From: Abelmoschus esculentus
Lineage: Eukaryota > Streptophyta > Magnoliopsida > Malvales > Malvaceae
Length of the DNA: 64,000 nucleotides
Direction of reading: 5' to 3'
Assembly (NCBI GenBank): GCA_035048815.1
Contig: JAUCBN010000043.1
Coordinates: forward strand, 6,637,001 to 6,701,000
Of this stretch, positions 37,801-50,700 are shown in pieces. The notes beneath the pieces were generated by a model. The model searched no databases. It was given only the letters and a program-made list of their open reading frames with translations, and had not been told where the DNA came from. Each line of letters begins with the position of its first letter. The first letter of the stretch is position 1. Position numbers and translations under genes: made by a program.

Positions 37801-38806
37801 TTTTAGAATGTGGTTTCTTTTGGCCGAATATATTTAGAGATGCCTATCTTTATTGCAAATCATGTAAAAAATGTTAACGAGTAGGTAATCTAAGTCGTAG
37901 AAATGAAATACCTTTAAATCCGATTCATATATGTGAAATTTTCGATGTATGAGGTATGATTATATGGGTCCTTTTGTTTCATCTTTCGGTAATACTTATA
38001 TTATTCTCGCTGTTGATTATGTTTCAAGATGGGTTGAAGCTAAAGCAACCCGTAAAAATGATACGAGAACAACTGTTGACTTTCTTAAAAATTTCATCTT
38101 TTCCAGGTTTGGCATACCACGAGCAATTATCAGTGATAGAGGAACTCATTTCATCAATCGGATTATTGATGCGCTAATGAAGAAATTTGGAGTGACACAA
38201 AGAATCGCTACAGCTTACCATCCGCAAACAAATGGGCAAGCGGAAGTTTCAAATCGTGAAATCAAAGCCATTTTAGAGAAAATTGTCAGGCCAGATCGAA
38301 AGGATTGGAGCTTAAAATTACCCGATGCACTTTGGGCGTATCAGACAGCTTATAAAGGGCCAATTGGAATGTCTCCATACCGCCTTGTTTTTGGTAAATC
38401 ATGTCATTTACCAGTAAAACTAGAACATCGAGCTTATTGGGCGATTAAGCAATGCAACATGGAAATGGAAGCTATCGGAGAAGCAAGGAAGCTACATATT
38501 CAAGAATTAGAGGAAATACGACGAAACGCTTACGATAGCTCTCAAATATTTAAAAAGAAGACAAAGAATTCTATGATCAAAGGATATCCTTTAAATCGTT
38601 TAATATTAACCAAAAGGTTGTGTTGTTCAATTCAAAGCTTAAACTTTTTGCAGGAAAACTTCGATCCACTTGGACCATTCACGGTGACCCAAACTTTTCC
38701 TCATGGCGCAATGGAGATAGAAGATAATTCTGAAACTCGATTTAAAGTGAATGGACAGAGATTGAAACCATACTATGAAAATGCCCCGGTCGGTTTAGCT
38801 GCGTAG
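34811..38806 (+). pseudogene. pol (protease, RT, RNase H, integrase) of the nested element, broken
   Basis: Domains in order. A linker with NVSAITLRSGT lies near 34910. The retropepsin site DLGAS is near 35407. The RT conserved block (RVCIDYRRLNSL) is near 36400, with the catalytic box FMDD near 36690. RNase H opens with MCDAS near 37125. The integrase zinc region ends CKSCKKC near 37875, and its core carries the acidic residues in DYMGPF, DRGTHF and NREIK (37955-38265). Breaks: TAA 35863, TAA about 36175, TGA about 36356, a frame change near 36660, TGA 37020, TAA 37875 and TGA near 37948. Each part still reads clearly, so inactivation is fairly recent. Confidence 0.85.
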
Positions 38807-40455
38807 ATCGAATTAGAAGAACCAACACTTTAAAAATTTGGGTCTTCGAGCTAACGACGTTAAAAATAGTGCTTGATGGGAGGCAACCCATTTTATTTTC
38901 ATAAAACTCGTGTGATTTGTTTTTATTTTTATTTTATTTTTCTCCACTTTTATTTCATTTCATATTTTAATTTCCAATTTGAATCTTGTAGGTACCTTGT
39001 TGATTGCAATCAAATAAGGATGAAGCCAAGGAATTAAAGCAATGATCAACAAAAGTCAAGACCTTCTTAAAGCAAAAATCATGAAATTAAATCGGAGAGT
39101 ATTTTCACCTTCTCTTTTGCACCTTATTCTATTTGTTCATATTGGGACAATATGATTTTAAGTGAGGGGGTGGGATTAGAAATCAATTAACTCTTGCTTA
39201 TGCTTTGTGATTGAAATTGAGCTATTTCTTAGTTAGAATTGTTGATAATCTTGGTTGTTAATTTCTAGTTTGATTTAATTTCCTTGTATTTATTTATGAA
39301 TTCAATCTTATTCTTGTTGAATTTAGGATGCATGGTAGCATGGCATGACTAATTTATGTAAATTTTCCTTGGTAATTTCATGAATTTGTCGATTGAATAG
39401 GATGCATGACTTAGTTCAATAATCCTTTCATGTGAGTTTTGAGCTTAATGAGCATATATTTTTATTCTTGCTCTTTGTTTCATTTGAGTGTGCCAAACTA
39501 ATTGATTGCATTCTAGAACTTGAAACTCGATACTTGTTGAGACTACACATTTTGACTATGATGCTTTAATATGATAGAGACATTAGGATTAAAACCATTT
39601 TTCTTCCCTAATAAAATAGCCTACCCATTTTATTTGTTTACCCCTTAGTGAACTATTTTTGAGCCTTAGCCTTTTCTTTGTTTACCATGTTTTAAACTCA
39701 AACCAATTTTATTATATTTCCCTCTTTTTGTTCCCTTTTTCAAGACAAAGGTGAATTTATTTAAAAAAACCTCTTTGAAACAGTGTAGAATCGAACAAAA
39801 TAGTCAAAAAGTACATTTTTCGAAAAAAAGTGCAATGCAGTGCAGAAAAAAAGGTTTGATTCGAATAATATAGAAAAATACATTACAGAAAAATAAAGTA
39901 GAATGATTCGAATAAACTATCAAAAAAGATGAGTAAAATAAAAAAAATTCTTTCTTCCCTTTTATTTTTATTTCCCTTTGAATAAATCTTTGGAATAATT
40001 TTCTCTTTGTCTTGAATTTTTAAGCACCATTTTCGGCCTTTATCCTACCTGAACCTTAACCCCATTACAACCCATATTAAAGTCCTCTTGATTTTTGCGT
40101 CATTTTCACATTAAGTAGTGGAGATTAGATTGAGTTACAAGCCTATGTTAATGAATTGATTAGTTTAGGCTTGAGCGATTCTTTCAGCTGAAACACTTGA
40201 GCGAAACGAGTGAACCCAATGTGAGGAGCTAAGTCTTGTATTCTTTGAAATTGATAGATGATTGAATTGCCTTGGAAGATTTACACTTGATTGATTATGT
40301 CTTACTTGATTGATTTTGAGTTTCAAAATTTACTAGATTTAGTTTACTTAAGAAATCTTGGAAATTCTTTAAAATTGGAGTTGGCAACTTAAGGTTTTTA
40401 GCATGAAAATTGAGAAATGCTTGAGGACAAGCATTGAATAAGTGAGGGGGGAATT
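38807..40455 (+). mobile_element. Non-coding 3' region of the nested element with polypurine tract
   Basis: It starts with the family-typical GGGAGGCAACCCA word (38877-38891), has an internal purine tract GTGAGGGGGTGGGA (39161-39174), and ends TGCTTGAGGACAAGCA (40420-40435) then GTGAGGGGGGAATT directly before the right LTR; the last is the polypurine tract for plus-strand priming. No env-like ORF seen. Confidence 0.7.
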
Positions 40456-41841
40456 TGATTAGTGCTTAAATTATGCATTATTTTATTAATAATTACTCCT
40501 TGATTAATTGTTATAAGTTGCTAATTTGAATCTTTTCGTTCATTTTTGATGCAGGACAGTAAGATCAAGAAATGTTCTAAAATTGATGAAATTATGCAAC
40601 TTTTGATATTTTTGGAATCATGGCTGAAGACACAGGCACGGTCCGTGGCATGATAGTATCCGATATGACAGATTTTACATCTCAGCCAGCTGCAGCTTCC
40701 AGAAGATAATCCAATCAGCAAAAACGTTTGGAAAACAATTATTAAGGGATTTGGATTAGGATTGAATTTTGAATATTTGGAAATTATCTTTTTATTTGGA
40801 TATTATCTTTCTAGTTTTTAGGCTTTTATTTTTCCTTAGGATTATTTTTAGGAGTTTTTAATTTATTTTGTTTCTTTATCTTTAGATTTTCTTAAGCTAT
40901 AAATACCCCATGGTAGAGCTTGAGAAATCACTTTTGAATTTTATCTTTTACCTTTACTTTACCTTTGTAGTTATTCTAAACTTTTAATAAAATTCTCTTC
41001 TTTTTTTCTTTAGTTTTTCTTTTAAAATGCTAAGCATGATTTTTACTATAATCATGCTTAGTTAAGTTTTTCTAAGCCAAAGGCTAAAGCTATTATTCAA
41101 TTCCTTTCGTGATAATTGAAAAGCACTTCATACCCTTTAGGGTTACATTTTCAGTTTTCGGAAATCAAGGATAGGTAATCGACCATCCTTTTACAATCAA
41201 AACGATTTAATTTCAAAAAGTGCACATTGGAATTGAATTTCAGTTTCGATTAATAGTTGGGAGGAAGGATCGTCTTGTGGCATATTCGACTTCCTGTGAA
41301 CAACTTAGCGGCGGTCTGCTAAGGGAAACTGAAATCGGATTAGATTCTCAATTGAGATAGTACAATTCGAGTAAGGTTTTTCCAGATTTTAAAAGGTGTT
41401 GAATTAAATAAGCGATTGTCGCAATTAATTCACAAAATGGTTGAGATCTAAAAATTGATTTTAGATTATCGACTCATTTGAGAGAAAAACAAGTTATAGG
41501 GGTTGGTCCCTATAGATTGTAACCGACGTGAGCCCAAAGGTAAAATCCTATTCAAGGATCGATTTGAATTGAAGTAAAAGCTTTAACCCAAGGCTGATTT
41601 TATCAATTAAATTCTCATCTCAAATTACTATTTATTTTCTTTGAATTATATTTCATTTCAATCTAAACACCAAAACCCCCCTTTTTACTTTTCTCTACAA
41701 GTAACGTAGGATCAAGATCAAGAAACTCGTCAACATCCTTGTCCCTATGGATCGACCCTTACTCTCACTATTCGAATTTACTTTATTCCTTTTATTGAGA
41801 TTAAGGCTTATTTTATTTGACATCACAAACAACGCGTTGTG
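40456..41841 (+). repeat. Right LTR of the nested element
   Basis: Copy of 32146-33537 with TATAAATA at 40898-40905. The final bases diverge from the left LTR (GCGTTGTG against GCGTATCA). Confidence 0.85.
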
Positions 41842-42543
41842 AATTTTGAATGGAATCACTTGCTAATGAATACTCAAGCAAGATAACATGATAGCTAGGT
41901 TCAAGTCGTAGTTATTCTAGTTATTATGTCGATCGGATAGTATACTTAATGTTTAAGAATACTAAATGACTTGTTAAATAAAATGAACCTTAGATTACCT
42001 AAATAATAACCTTAACAAGTTCAAGGCTAGATATATGAATGATAATTATTATATTCTTGTTGGATCTATGTCTTGCTCGAATACAAGTTAGGTTACCATA
42101 GGAAACATGTAATCATTGTAAGGAACCTAGCCTTGTAATGTTGAATTGGATTGAACAAAAATATGATAATAATAGTGTAAGTGAAGAAAATGGTTAAGTA
42201 TATCGCATTTGTATTCAAGTAACATTAAATGTTTAAATATTGGAATCAATCAGTCTAAAGTTATTGTCTATCTTGTTTGTTTATATTATTGAAACCATGT
42301 CTAGCTTTCAATTTAAGCATGTTCCCTTGTTTATATGATCTATGGTTCTATGTTTTTGTATATGTTGTTTTGGTTTTACAAGCTTGAATAACGTATGACT
42401 CATGTTTTAAGTCCTTGATACTTTTTGAATGTTTAAATCATCATTAGGTATGAGTAAAGGAAAATTTTAATTTGTCCCGGATTTTCTTGTTCCGGTAACG
42501 CTCCCGAACCGATTTAATACTAAATCAGGAATGAGGTGTTACA

Positions 42544-43397
42544 TGTTCAGAGACATTCAAAACCCTTTATACAATTTTCTTAAATATAGATATGTGTTTA
42601 GCTTAATATAATTTCGTATATATATATATATATTAAGATGTTTGAATATCTTCTATTATATTCATGTTTGAATATATGTTAAAGCAAATATTTATCTAAA
42701 AATAAAGAATCCTAAAACCAAAATACCAAAGTATTTTAATTTAGAAATAAAAGATTGGCATGTGATAGTGTTTGTCAAAAATAAAAAAATTATATTTTGT
42801 TCCTTTGAATAGTGAAAATTTAAATAAATTCATGACATTATAATTTTTTAAATATAATTATCACCCCTATGAAGAGGTTAAGGAAAACCCATAAAAAGAT
42901 AACGAATAATTAACTTAAAAAATAAGATAAAATAGACATTTTTAATCACTTGATCAATTAATGATAAGAACAATCGTTTTCCTCAAAACCTTAATGATCC
43001 GTTGGACAAAGGAGGATCCCTCACATACAAGGATGATGTAACATCAATGGAAGTTTCGAAAAAATCTGGTGTTGCTGAGACACATATTCCTTGTGTGATG
43101 TCATCTAAAGGGACAAAACTAGGAATTTATTATAAAGGAATCATAATATATATTTAAAAAATTATGGATTCAATCTTGGTCCATAAAATCAAGATCCAAT
43201 CTTCATCTCAGTTACAATCGAAACCAAATTTTGGATTCAATTTCGATCTTATCGAAACCAATTCCGAATAAAAATCTATCGAGTCTAACCGGATCCGAAA
43301 CCAAAACTAGATAATCTGTTTTTTTCTTACCCCCTATTTAAACCAATATCATATAAAGAGTCGCTAATGAATTATCCTAAAATTGCTCGTATGATTG
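42544..43397. other. Spacer, no gene seen
   Basis: AT-rich. 43140-43320 has repeated GATTCAATCTTGGTCC / GAAACCAAATT words of no known family. Confidence 0.5.
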
Positions 43398-45690
43398 TGT
43401 GTGTAACACCCGTAAAAATTAATTCAAGGAAAACACTAAATTAATGCAAATTATCAAATTCAAAACCCTAAATTGATTTGGGAATTTTATGTTATAAATT
43501 AAGAAATGGGTATTCCTTGAATTCTTGTTAGGGAGAGGGTATTTTAGGGTTTCCATACAAGTCCTAAGCCTAATAGAATTAAAAATCATGTTTGGTTATA
43601 TATATCTTGAGTTTCTTTCTCTCTCTCTTTACCGATACCACTTTTCTTCTTCTATTTTCAGTTTCCCCATCTCCTTTCATTTTCTTTTTCGCTTACCACG
43701 TCATGTTCCCTCTTCTTTTTCCTTACATTTGGTTCCAACGAGAGAAGGTTTATTGTTGTTTTACTTGTGCCACCTTCCCTCCTTTGAGTCGTTACTGTAT
43801 TGAAAGTGCATCGGTCGCAAATTTCGTCTAAGTCCGATGCTTCCATTTCTAATGAGTGATGAGTTGTGTAAGGGTTTGGGTTCTTTGGACTTGGTTGGTC
43901 GCCTTGGTTGGGGGTTCGGCTGGGTGTGGATGGGTTCTTGTGATCTTGGCCGATATGGGTGCTGTTTGGGGTTGTTTGGCCGGACATTATCTATTAAGCA
44001 AGCCCCAAGAATTGTTTAGTGCTAGGGTTTGTGAGGGTTTTCGTGTGAACCAAACTTGGTTGGTGTTTTAGAGAAGAAATTGAACCGAACCGGGTTCGTT
44101 TTGAATCAGTTATCATTTAAACCAAACCGAATCTTTTTTGTGTCCCACGACCTATACCCGAGTTTGAGATCCGATCCAAACCAATGACCCGAGCTAGTTT
44201 GACCCACAACTTGCTAATGTCATCTATGATGTAAGCGATGATGTCATTGTGACATCAACAGTGACATAAGCATTGACCATTGACTTTTACTGTATGTTGA
44301 TCGTTGACCTTTAACTGTTGAACGTTGACTTTTTTCAAGAGAACTTACCCTAACCTTTTTTATCGTCCTAATCCCGTTTTTACAGTCTGTTTGGCCAATT
44401 CGAACCCGAAAGCCCTATTTTTGGCTATTTTAAGCTTTAACTTGTTTAAGTGGACTTTGAATTAAGGGTCTAATGAGAATTTTATTGGCCTTTATCAGAC
44501 ACTATCAAATCTAAGGAAGATGATTTACCTCCACCTCCTCTGCCTCTTGTTCAACCGACTATGAGGCCCATTAATAGTGTTTTTAAAATTTTTTGAAAAG
44601 CATTTATCGGTATCGGAATTTAGAGGATTATATCTATTGATATCAAAGTTGAGTTCAATTCTCGGACTGTGAGGCCCATTACTAGTATTTTTACAAAATT
44701 TTTAAAAGCATGCATGCATTAAATATTATTGTCATATCGTATGAGATTTTCCTGAGTGGCCTATGCATCCCGATATTTAAAACCTCATGAGTAATTATAC
44801 TATGCATGACCTTGAGTTAGCTGTTGTAGTTTTTGCTCTCAAATCTAGAGGCACTATCTTTACGGGAGAAGTGCTACATCTTTACCGACCATAAGAGTTT
44901 GAAGTATTTGCTCACTTAGGAAAAGCTTAATTTGAGACAACGTCATTGTTGGAACTTCTTTAGGACTATGATTGTGAGATTAAGTATCATCCAAGAAAGG
45001 TTAATGTGGAGGCTGAAGCTTTGAGTCTTCATGTGATTACAAATTTGATAGCTCTTTTTGCTCACCTAAGTTTATATGAGGATGGTAGTCTTCTAGAGAA
45101 ACTTCGGGTTATTTCTACTCTTATCTTTGAGATTCGTTAGGAACAATCGAATGATGTGTTCTTGATGCACCGTAAGAAGGAGGTTGATGAAGGTATTTCT
45201 ATGGACTTTACCATTGATGAGAATAGTATTCTTTGTTATTGAGGTCGATATTGTGTTCCGAAGAATTCTAAGTTGAAACAAACTATTCTTAGTGAGGCTC
45301 ATGATAGTCCCTACTCCATGTACCTCGGTGGGGATAAAATGTACTAGAATCTTCGGAAATGGCATTGATGGAAGGGCCTTAAGAGAGATATTGTGGTTTA
45401 TGTGTCTAAGTATTTAACTTGTTAAAAAGTGAAGGCGAAATATCTACAACCATCGGGGTTGCTACATCATATCGAGATTCCTCAGTGGAAATAGGAACAA
45501 GTGATTATGGACTTTGTTAGTGGTCTTTCTTTGACTCCATCAAACAAGGACTCTATTTTGGTTATTGAGGATTGTCTCACTAAGTCAACATATTTCATTC
45601 TGGTTTGAGTTGACTACCCTCTTAATAAGTTAGCTCTTAATAAGTTAGCTAGGTTGTTTATATTTGAGATAGTATGACTTCTTAGGGTAT
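43392..45690 (+). mobile_element. Decayed Ty3/gypsy (chromovirus-type) element
   Basis: An LTR-like start TGTAACACCCG (about 43402) is followed by a TATATATAT box near 43597 and a pyrimidine-rich leader. From about 44780 one reads broken pol: TMHDLELAVVVFALK (RNase H), DYDCEIKYHPRKVNVEAEALS, then integrase EAHDSPYSMY, VIMDFVSGL and SNKDSI. Stops and shifts occur every 20-40 codons. Gag and most of RT are missing, and the sequence stops inside integrase near 45690. ORFs 43525-44071 in the LTR/leader are not genes. Confidence 0.7.
44239..44257. promoter_or_regulatory. Palindromic TGATGTCA/TGACATCA motif in the gypsy leader
   Basis: TGATGTCA-TTG-TGACATCA has perfect 8-bp arms. It is followed by five TTGAC cores (44274-44335). 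These resemble bZIP and WRKY sites; binding is inference. Confidence 0.35.
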
Positions 45691-46334
45691 CATTCTGGAA
45701 GATATTATGCAACCAAAATGACGCTTAAACTTCTTTTTATCCTATGCAGCTTTGATCTCATTGCATAACATATGAAAATGACACAACGGGGACCAGCAAT
45801 TTATGATTAGTGGCAAATTATTTTGTCGAAACCGGCTGGGGTATATTTGTTGTTTATATTATTCTTTCAGCGAATGATGTGCTCGGTTACCTCTTGGGCG
45901 AAGGTAGCATGACAGAAAGAAAAAGCACCTTTTGTTCCTTCTCTTTCCCTTGACCACTTATAGCCTATCACTTCGGACTTAGATTTTTCGGATGAAGGGC
46001 AGGTCCCGTATTTAAGGATCTGAGGGATAAGGGAGTTGAACTGAGGCTGTCGGATCATTTAATACATGTTCTTTCTGTTTTCCTTATTGTATTCATAGCT
46101 TGTATCATTTGAATACTCCCTTTCCCACCTTTTTTGTTCTTGTCACAAATTGTAACAATTTCTTCCCAAATTTTGTTGCTACAATGTTTACCCATAGGGA
46201 CAATAATAGTACTAGATTTCGAGTAAAATTCTAAATTACTAACATTCAGACCGAGATTTATTTGAGGGAAGAAATGTGTATTTTGAGGTTCACTTAATAT
46301 TGGTTCATCTTGAAATCCTAATCAATTACAACAT
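45691..46334. other. Spacer downstream of the cytochrome b5 gene
   Basis: No gene supported. The cytochrome b5 3' UTR (minus strand) probably occupies 46334 down to about 46150. Confidence 0.45.
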
Positions 46335-46841
46335 TTATGAATTTCTTGTCAGGTATCTGTAACAGAAATAGGAAGCAGCTGCCAAGAGTGGCACGATGAA
46401 CTCGAGAAGGCCGGCATATTTTGGTCTGCACTCATCCTTGATAACAAAAGCACTCATCTCTCTCTTTATAGGATCCTCAGTTGCAGCAACCTGGACATAT
46501 TCGTTGTTGTTTGAAGTGTAACCCTGGATAACACCAACCTGGTACTTGAAGACCAAATTCTTAGCCATCTTACTATGTCCGATGTCGTTGAATTCTTCCG
46601 ACACATCCTTCCCTGCAGATTCCAACAGCACATCTTCACCTCCTGGATGTTCTTCCAGGAACTTTGTAACGTTCAGAACCTGAAAGAATTAGCCAAGTCT
46701 CTGATTACTTATTACATACAGATAAGTAGGTTTGGGTGAAAAAGAGAGGATGGTTACTCTGCCATCGATGACAAGCCAACAATCGTTCTTGGATTTGTGT
46801 TGAGCAACCTCTGGGATGGTGAAAACTGTGTGTTCAGCCAT
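46335..46841 (-). CDS. Cytochrome b5, endoplasmic-reticulum tail-anchored
   Basis: Two exons in transcript order, 46841-46758 and 46679-46335, give 142 aa. The heme-binding domain has both axial histidines: EEHPGGEDVL (His about 40) and NDIGHSKMA (His about 64). The N-terminus MAEHTVFTIPEVAQHKS is family-like. A charged linker (DPIKREMSAFVIKDE) precedes a hydrophobic C-terminal anchor (LLEFIVPLLAAASYFCYRYL) with a short polar tail (TRNS), so it should insert in the ER with the heme domain in the cytosol. Known role: electron donor to fatty-acid desaturases, hydroxylases and some P450s. The intron (46680-46757) is GT-AG and interrupts between DGR and VLNV. Length is normal for the family. Confidence 0.94.
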
Positions 46842-47010
46842 TGTTGTTGTGAGAAAAGACTGAGGCAATACAGGCGAACTGATTTGCTTGAGAAATAATG
46901 AGGTTGGAAATGATACTCAACCTACCAATCTTGGGGATGGGAAGGATGAAAGACAAACAACGGTCCCTCACATGTCTGTCTTGTGAGTTGTTGATATATT
47001 AAGTGAAGAG
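46842..47010 (-). promoter_or_regulatory. 5' UTR and promoter of the cytochrome b5 gene
   Basis: A TATA-like TTAATATATC lies on the minus strand at about 46992-47001, about 150 bp upstream of the ATG, which would start transcription near 46965. No other strong motif seen. Confidence 0.4.
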
Positions 47011-47090
47011 TAGGGGACAAGTTATTTCAAGTCTTTCAACTTGTAACTTCTCACCTCCATTTCTGATAACCGTCTTAGAATTTATGAACT

Positions 47091-47288
47091 TTAAATCGGG
47101 TGTTTCTTATTCAAGCTTTTAAAACTCCTTCTGATGTTAAAACCCAGAGTAAATAATGAAAAAACTTCCATATAAGCAGACCACCACCAAGGTGGAATAA
47201 ACCAGGCAATGAAAGCATTAAGATTAACGAGGGGGAATACAACAGCACCAAATTCCAGGCAGTTATAGACGTTACAGCCTGAGACCAC
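47091..47288 (-). CDS. Hypothetical 65-aa ORF, weakly supported
   Basis: The frame encodes a hydrophobic, Trp-rich peptide (FIAWFIPPWWWSAYMEVF) with codon use less AT-biased than the flanks. It lies about 250 bp upstream of the cytochrome b5 start, in the same orientation. I recognise no family, and no splice partner was found. It may be a fragment of a captured gene or chance. Confidence 0.2.
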   Translation of the reverse strand: MVSGCNVYNCLEFGAVVFPLVNLNAFIAWFIPPWWWSAYMEVFSLFTLGFNIRRSFKSLNKKHPI

Positions 47289-47624
47289 GATGATTTTGTA
47301 TTGGCCGGACTTGCAAAGAAACTTTAAATCTAAATTTTGAAAGAAAAAAATTATTTTACTACAATTTAAATTAAAAAACTTAAAAATAATTATAAAAAAA
47401 ATTAATTCTTACCCTCCCATAACATGGCTCCATCCCTGTTAAGGTATGTGCGTTCTAGGCAAATATCCAATTGGGCTAGCCTATATTGAGGCTCGTTTCG
47501 ACATGAACCACCTAAATTGTATTTTGACCAATTTAATGACCGATGCAATTAACGATTAATAAAATCACTTTTATTTTAAAAATCTTATAATAAATTATAT
47601 ATTAGAATAATGAAATTAAGTTTT

Positions 47625-47790
47625 TTTTCGATAGGGATTGACTCAAGTAGTAAGCAGTTTGGTTTCTCTTAAGTAGGTCTCGAGTTCGAGATATTATGTA
47701 TACAGAAAATCCATGTTGAGAGACTCTTTCACCCAAACTAGGTGTACGAAGCAAGTTGATCCAAATTAATCACAATGAAACCCTAAAAAC
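47625..47790 (+). mobile_element. tRNA-derived SINE
   Basis: It contains an A-box-like GACTCAAGTAGTAAGCAG and, about 35 bp on, a B-box-like GGTCTCGAGTTCGAGA, the internal Pol III promoter layout known in plant SINEs. About 90 bp of unrelated body and an A-rich end (AACCCTAAAAACGAAAAAACAA) follow. Target duplication not resolved. Confidence 0.5.
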
Positions 47791-50700
47791 GAAAAAACAA
47801 TAAACAATTTTGAGTTTTTATTTTTTATTTTTTATAAATAATGATATGAAAAAATTAATTCCTCCATTTCATTAATTTTGCTTCTTATTAACTTTCTAAA
47901 AGTTAAATTTTTAGACTTTAACCGTGATTATTTTAAATATTTAAAAAAAATATATAATATATTTAAAAACCACTTGATTGAAAATTTATATAATATATTA
48001 TTTTGTATTTTTATCCATAATAAATTTAAAATAAATATATATAAAAAAATTAAAAAAATCTAAAAAATAAGTAGAAAAAAAATTTAATGGGACAAAGGAG
48101 TGAAATTATATATATTAATTTTTATATAGGATTGACTAATGAAATGTATTACATTTTAATTCTTTATGTCAAGTTCATAATAAAAGTTATAATCATACAA
48201 CTATATAATTTTACCGTTTATACTTTCTCTTTTAATCATTTAACTATCATACATTACAAAATAATCACTCGATTATTTGATGTGTTAATTAAAGGCTATT
48301 AATCATATGGTTTAAAGATTATTGACCTTTTAACATGTTAGTATATGTTCTAAAATCAATTAACTTTAATAGGATAAACAGAAAAGACTAACAAATGAAT
48401 TAAAATCTAATGCACATATAAGATTACTCTTCTTTTCCCGCTACGTCTTATTTTTTCGTGTTTGAATCATAATTCATGACTCTCGATACGGATAACTTAA
48501 ATAACCAAAACCTCAAAATACCAGAAATTGTGATTGTCGTAGTCAATAGGGATAATGAAAAACAATCAAATGGGTACCTAGAGGTCTAATGAACTCATAG
48601 TAATCATTGGATCGGTTTTGAATACCCTTAATAGTTAATACACAGTTTTTTTGATACTGTAGAGCTGAGACAGAACAAATATATTAACACCCATTGCTAC
48701 CACGGCCAGTGAAAATAATGTTGTTGGTTTTCTTGATGGACTCTCGATGGCATTGACATTCCAGGTAACACCAACTTTCTTCAGATTAAAGCTATGTTTG
48801 GTAAGTTTCTTCCCTTGACTTATATTTGGTGTTAATTATGTTAAATTTAGAATATGTATGTTCTCGAGCAAAGATTCTCAAAGTACAAAATTTTGAAAAA
48901 TTAAAAATCCTTATGAAAAGTAATTTGATTTTAAACTTTTAGTTAATTTTCTATAACTTTAAGCTATGGGAATCCCAAAGCCTAATTCCTAGAAGATTGG
49001 GATTTATATTTCTTTCTAATTGAGAATCCCTTGTGCTATTGATGTTGAATTGATGAATCCTTTATTAAAACTTCAATTAGATCAAACTATAATTGAAGAA
49101 TAAATAAGTTAAAAAAGAAAGACAGATTAAGAAATAAGAAGTTATAATTGTAATTCAAGATCAATCTTAACTTCAGAAGTGTTTATAAGTGTAGTTTGTT
49201 TCCCAAGATGACTTGATGTCACTTTATTATGTTAATTTTGATTATATTATGCTTTGAATTATATGTGTGCTATGGATCATATAGAACATTGGTGAATATG
49301 GCATGGAGTAAGTTTCGTAAGCTTAACTCTTGAATTTTGTTTTAGTAAGTATATTTGTATAAGTTTTGATTATTTGTATACTAATGTAAACTATGTTATA
49401 AGGAAAAACAATGATGATATGATAAGTTATGAAGCTTTAATGTCAGTTATGAAATAAGTTCTGATCTTTGATTATATTAAGCTTTAAGCTCATATTTGAA
49501 TTAAATTATGTTTTATGATAATAAATTTTGGATAAAATTAATTTTGAGTACAAATGACAAGCCATAGAATTCATAGAGATCATGTATGGGTGTGGATTAC
49601 GATTATTTAGTGTTTAGGAGGGATGTTTGTGATTACAAACTACAATTGGTGAAACTCTTGTATTCACTTCTTACTTATAATCCAATGAATTAAATGATAT
49701 TTTTATGTTTATGTACTTAAACGAATATTTATGAACATTATATGTTCGTCCCTATGTTGTTGTAGACTTGCGAATGAGTTAATATGTCTTCATTTTTATT
49801 TTAATCATATGACCCTCCATGTACACAAGGCTAATAATATTAAATACATTTATTTGATTAACTATCTCTCACTAAGTTACATAAGCTTACTTTATTACTT
49901 TGTATGCATTTAAGATGATATAATTTCGTAGGGTTGAGATTATACCTAAAATTACAAGTCACTTATTGAATATTTTGAGTAAGGTACATCTTTTCTTTAA
50001 CTTCTATAATATAGCATATGAATTAAGCATGTAATGTTTCATTTGAGATAAATGTTTGTATAAACTTATGACTTTGGTTATAAGTGACATGTAATTATTA
50101 TGGAATGTTTGATATTATATGATGAGATAAAAAGTATGTTATAACATGCATGGTTTAGTATAAAACTTTATTATTTTATGTTTGGTAGGTTTATGAAGAA
50201 AGACGAGTCTTGAATGATAGATATGAAGTGGATTTATTAAAATCAACTGATAAGATTTTGATCTTTATAGAATGAATAGGACGCGATAAACCTTATCGCA
50301 TGTTTAAGTAAGCTTGATTATATGAATTCAATGCTTTATATAGAGAGAGATGAGTTATGATCCCCTTACACACGATATAGAACTTATAGTTTTACATATT
50401 TTTAGACCGTTGGATAGGTAAAAAATGTTTGAGATTAATTCATTACTTTTTTAAGCAAAAATCTTCACATATTCTAGTTTTGATTTCAATCATTCATTTT
50501 ACTCATCCAACAATCAAAAAAATATATAAAACTTAAAACTCTTATATTGTATAAGCTGATCTTATCTCTATATACAAGTATAACACCAAAAAATAATTCC
50601 AATCTATTTTTGGTGTAGACTAAACCTTATTGTTACATTATCGTTCAAAATTCATCATTGATAGATAAAAACCATCAACAAACTAATAATTAATGTCCTT

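Larger units (their letters stand above)
32146..41841 (+). mobile_element. Athila-type Ty3/gypsy retrotransposon, nested, full-length but broken
   Basis: About 9.7 kb: left LTR 32146-33537, PBS 33541, gag, protease, RT, RNase H, integrase (33599-38806), a non-coding 3' region, a polypurine tract, and right LTR 40456-41841. The LTRs start TGATTAG and the left ends ATCA. AT-rich pentamers flank the element (ATTTT at 32141-32145, AATTT/ATTTT at 41842-41847), a probable 5-bp duplication blurred by changes at the right terminus. Coding frames carry many stops and shifts, so the copy is not autonomous. Confidence 0.85.
31446..42543 (+). mobile_element. Older gypsy-type LTR, split by the nested element 32146-41841
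   Basis: It starts TGTAATACTCC at 31446 and ends GAGGTGTTACA at 42543, which are inverted to each other as LTR termini should be. With the inserted element removed the LTR would be about 1.4 kb. No related second copy, PBS or coding region is attached in the window, so it is a solo LTR or one LTR of a decayed element. Confidence 0.5.

Noticed and set aside
43525..44071. ORFs of 60-109 aa in the gypsy LTR/leader
   Set aside because: Overlapping frames in several registers over pyrimidine-rich leader; none has a domain.
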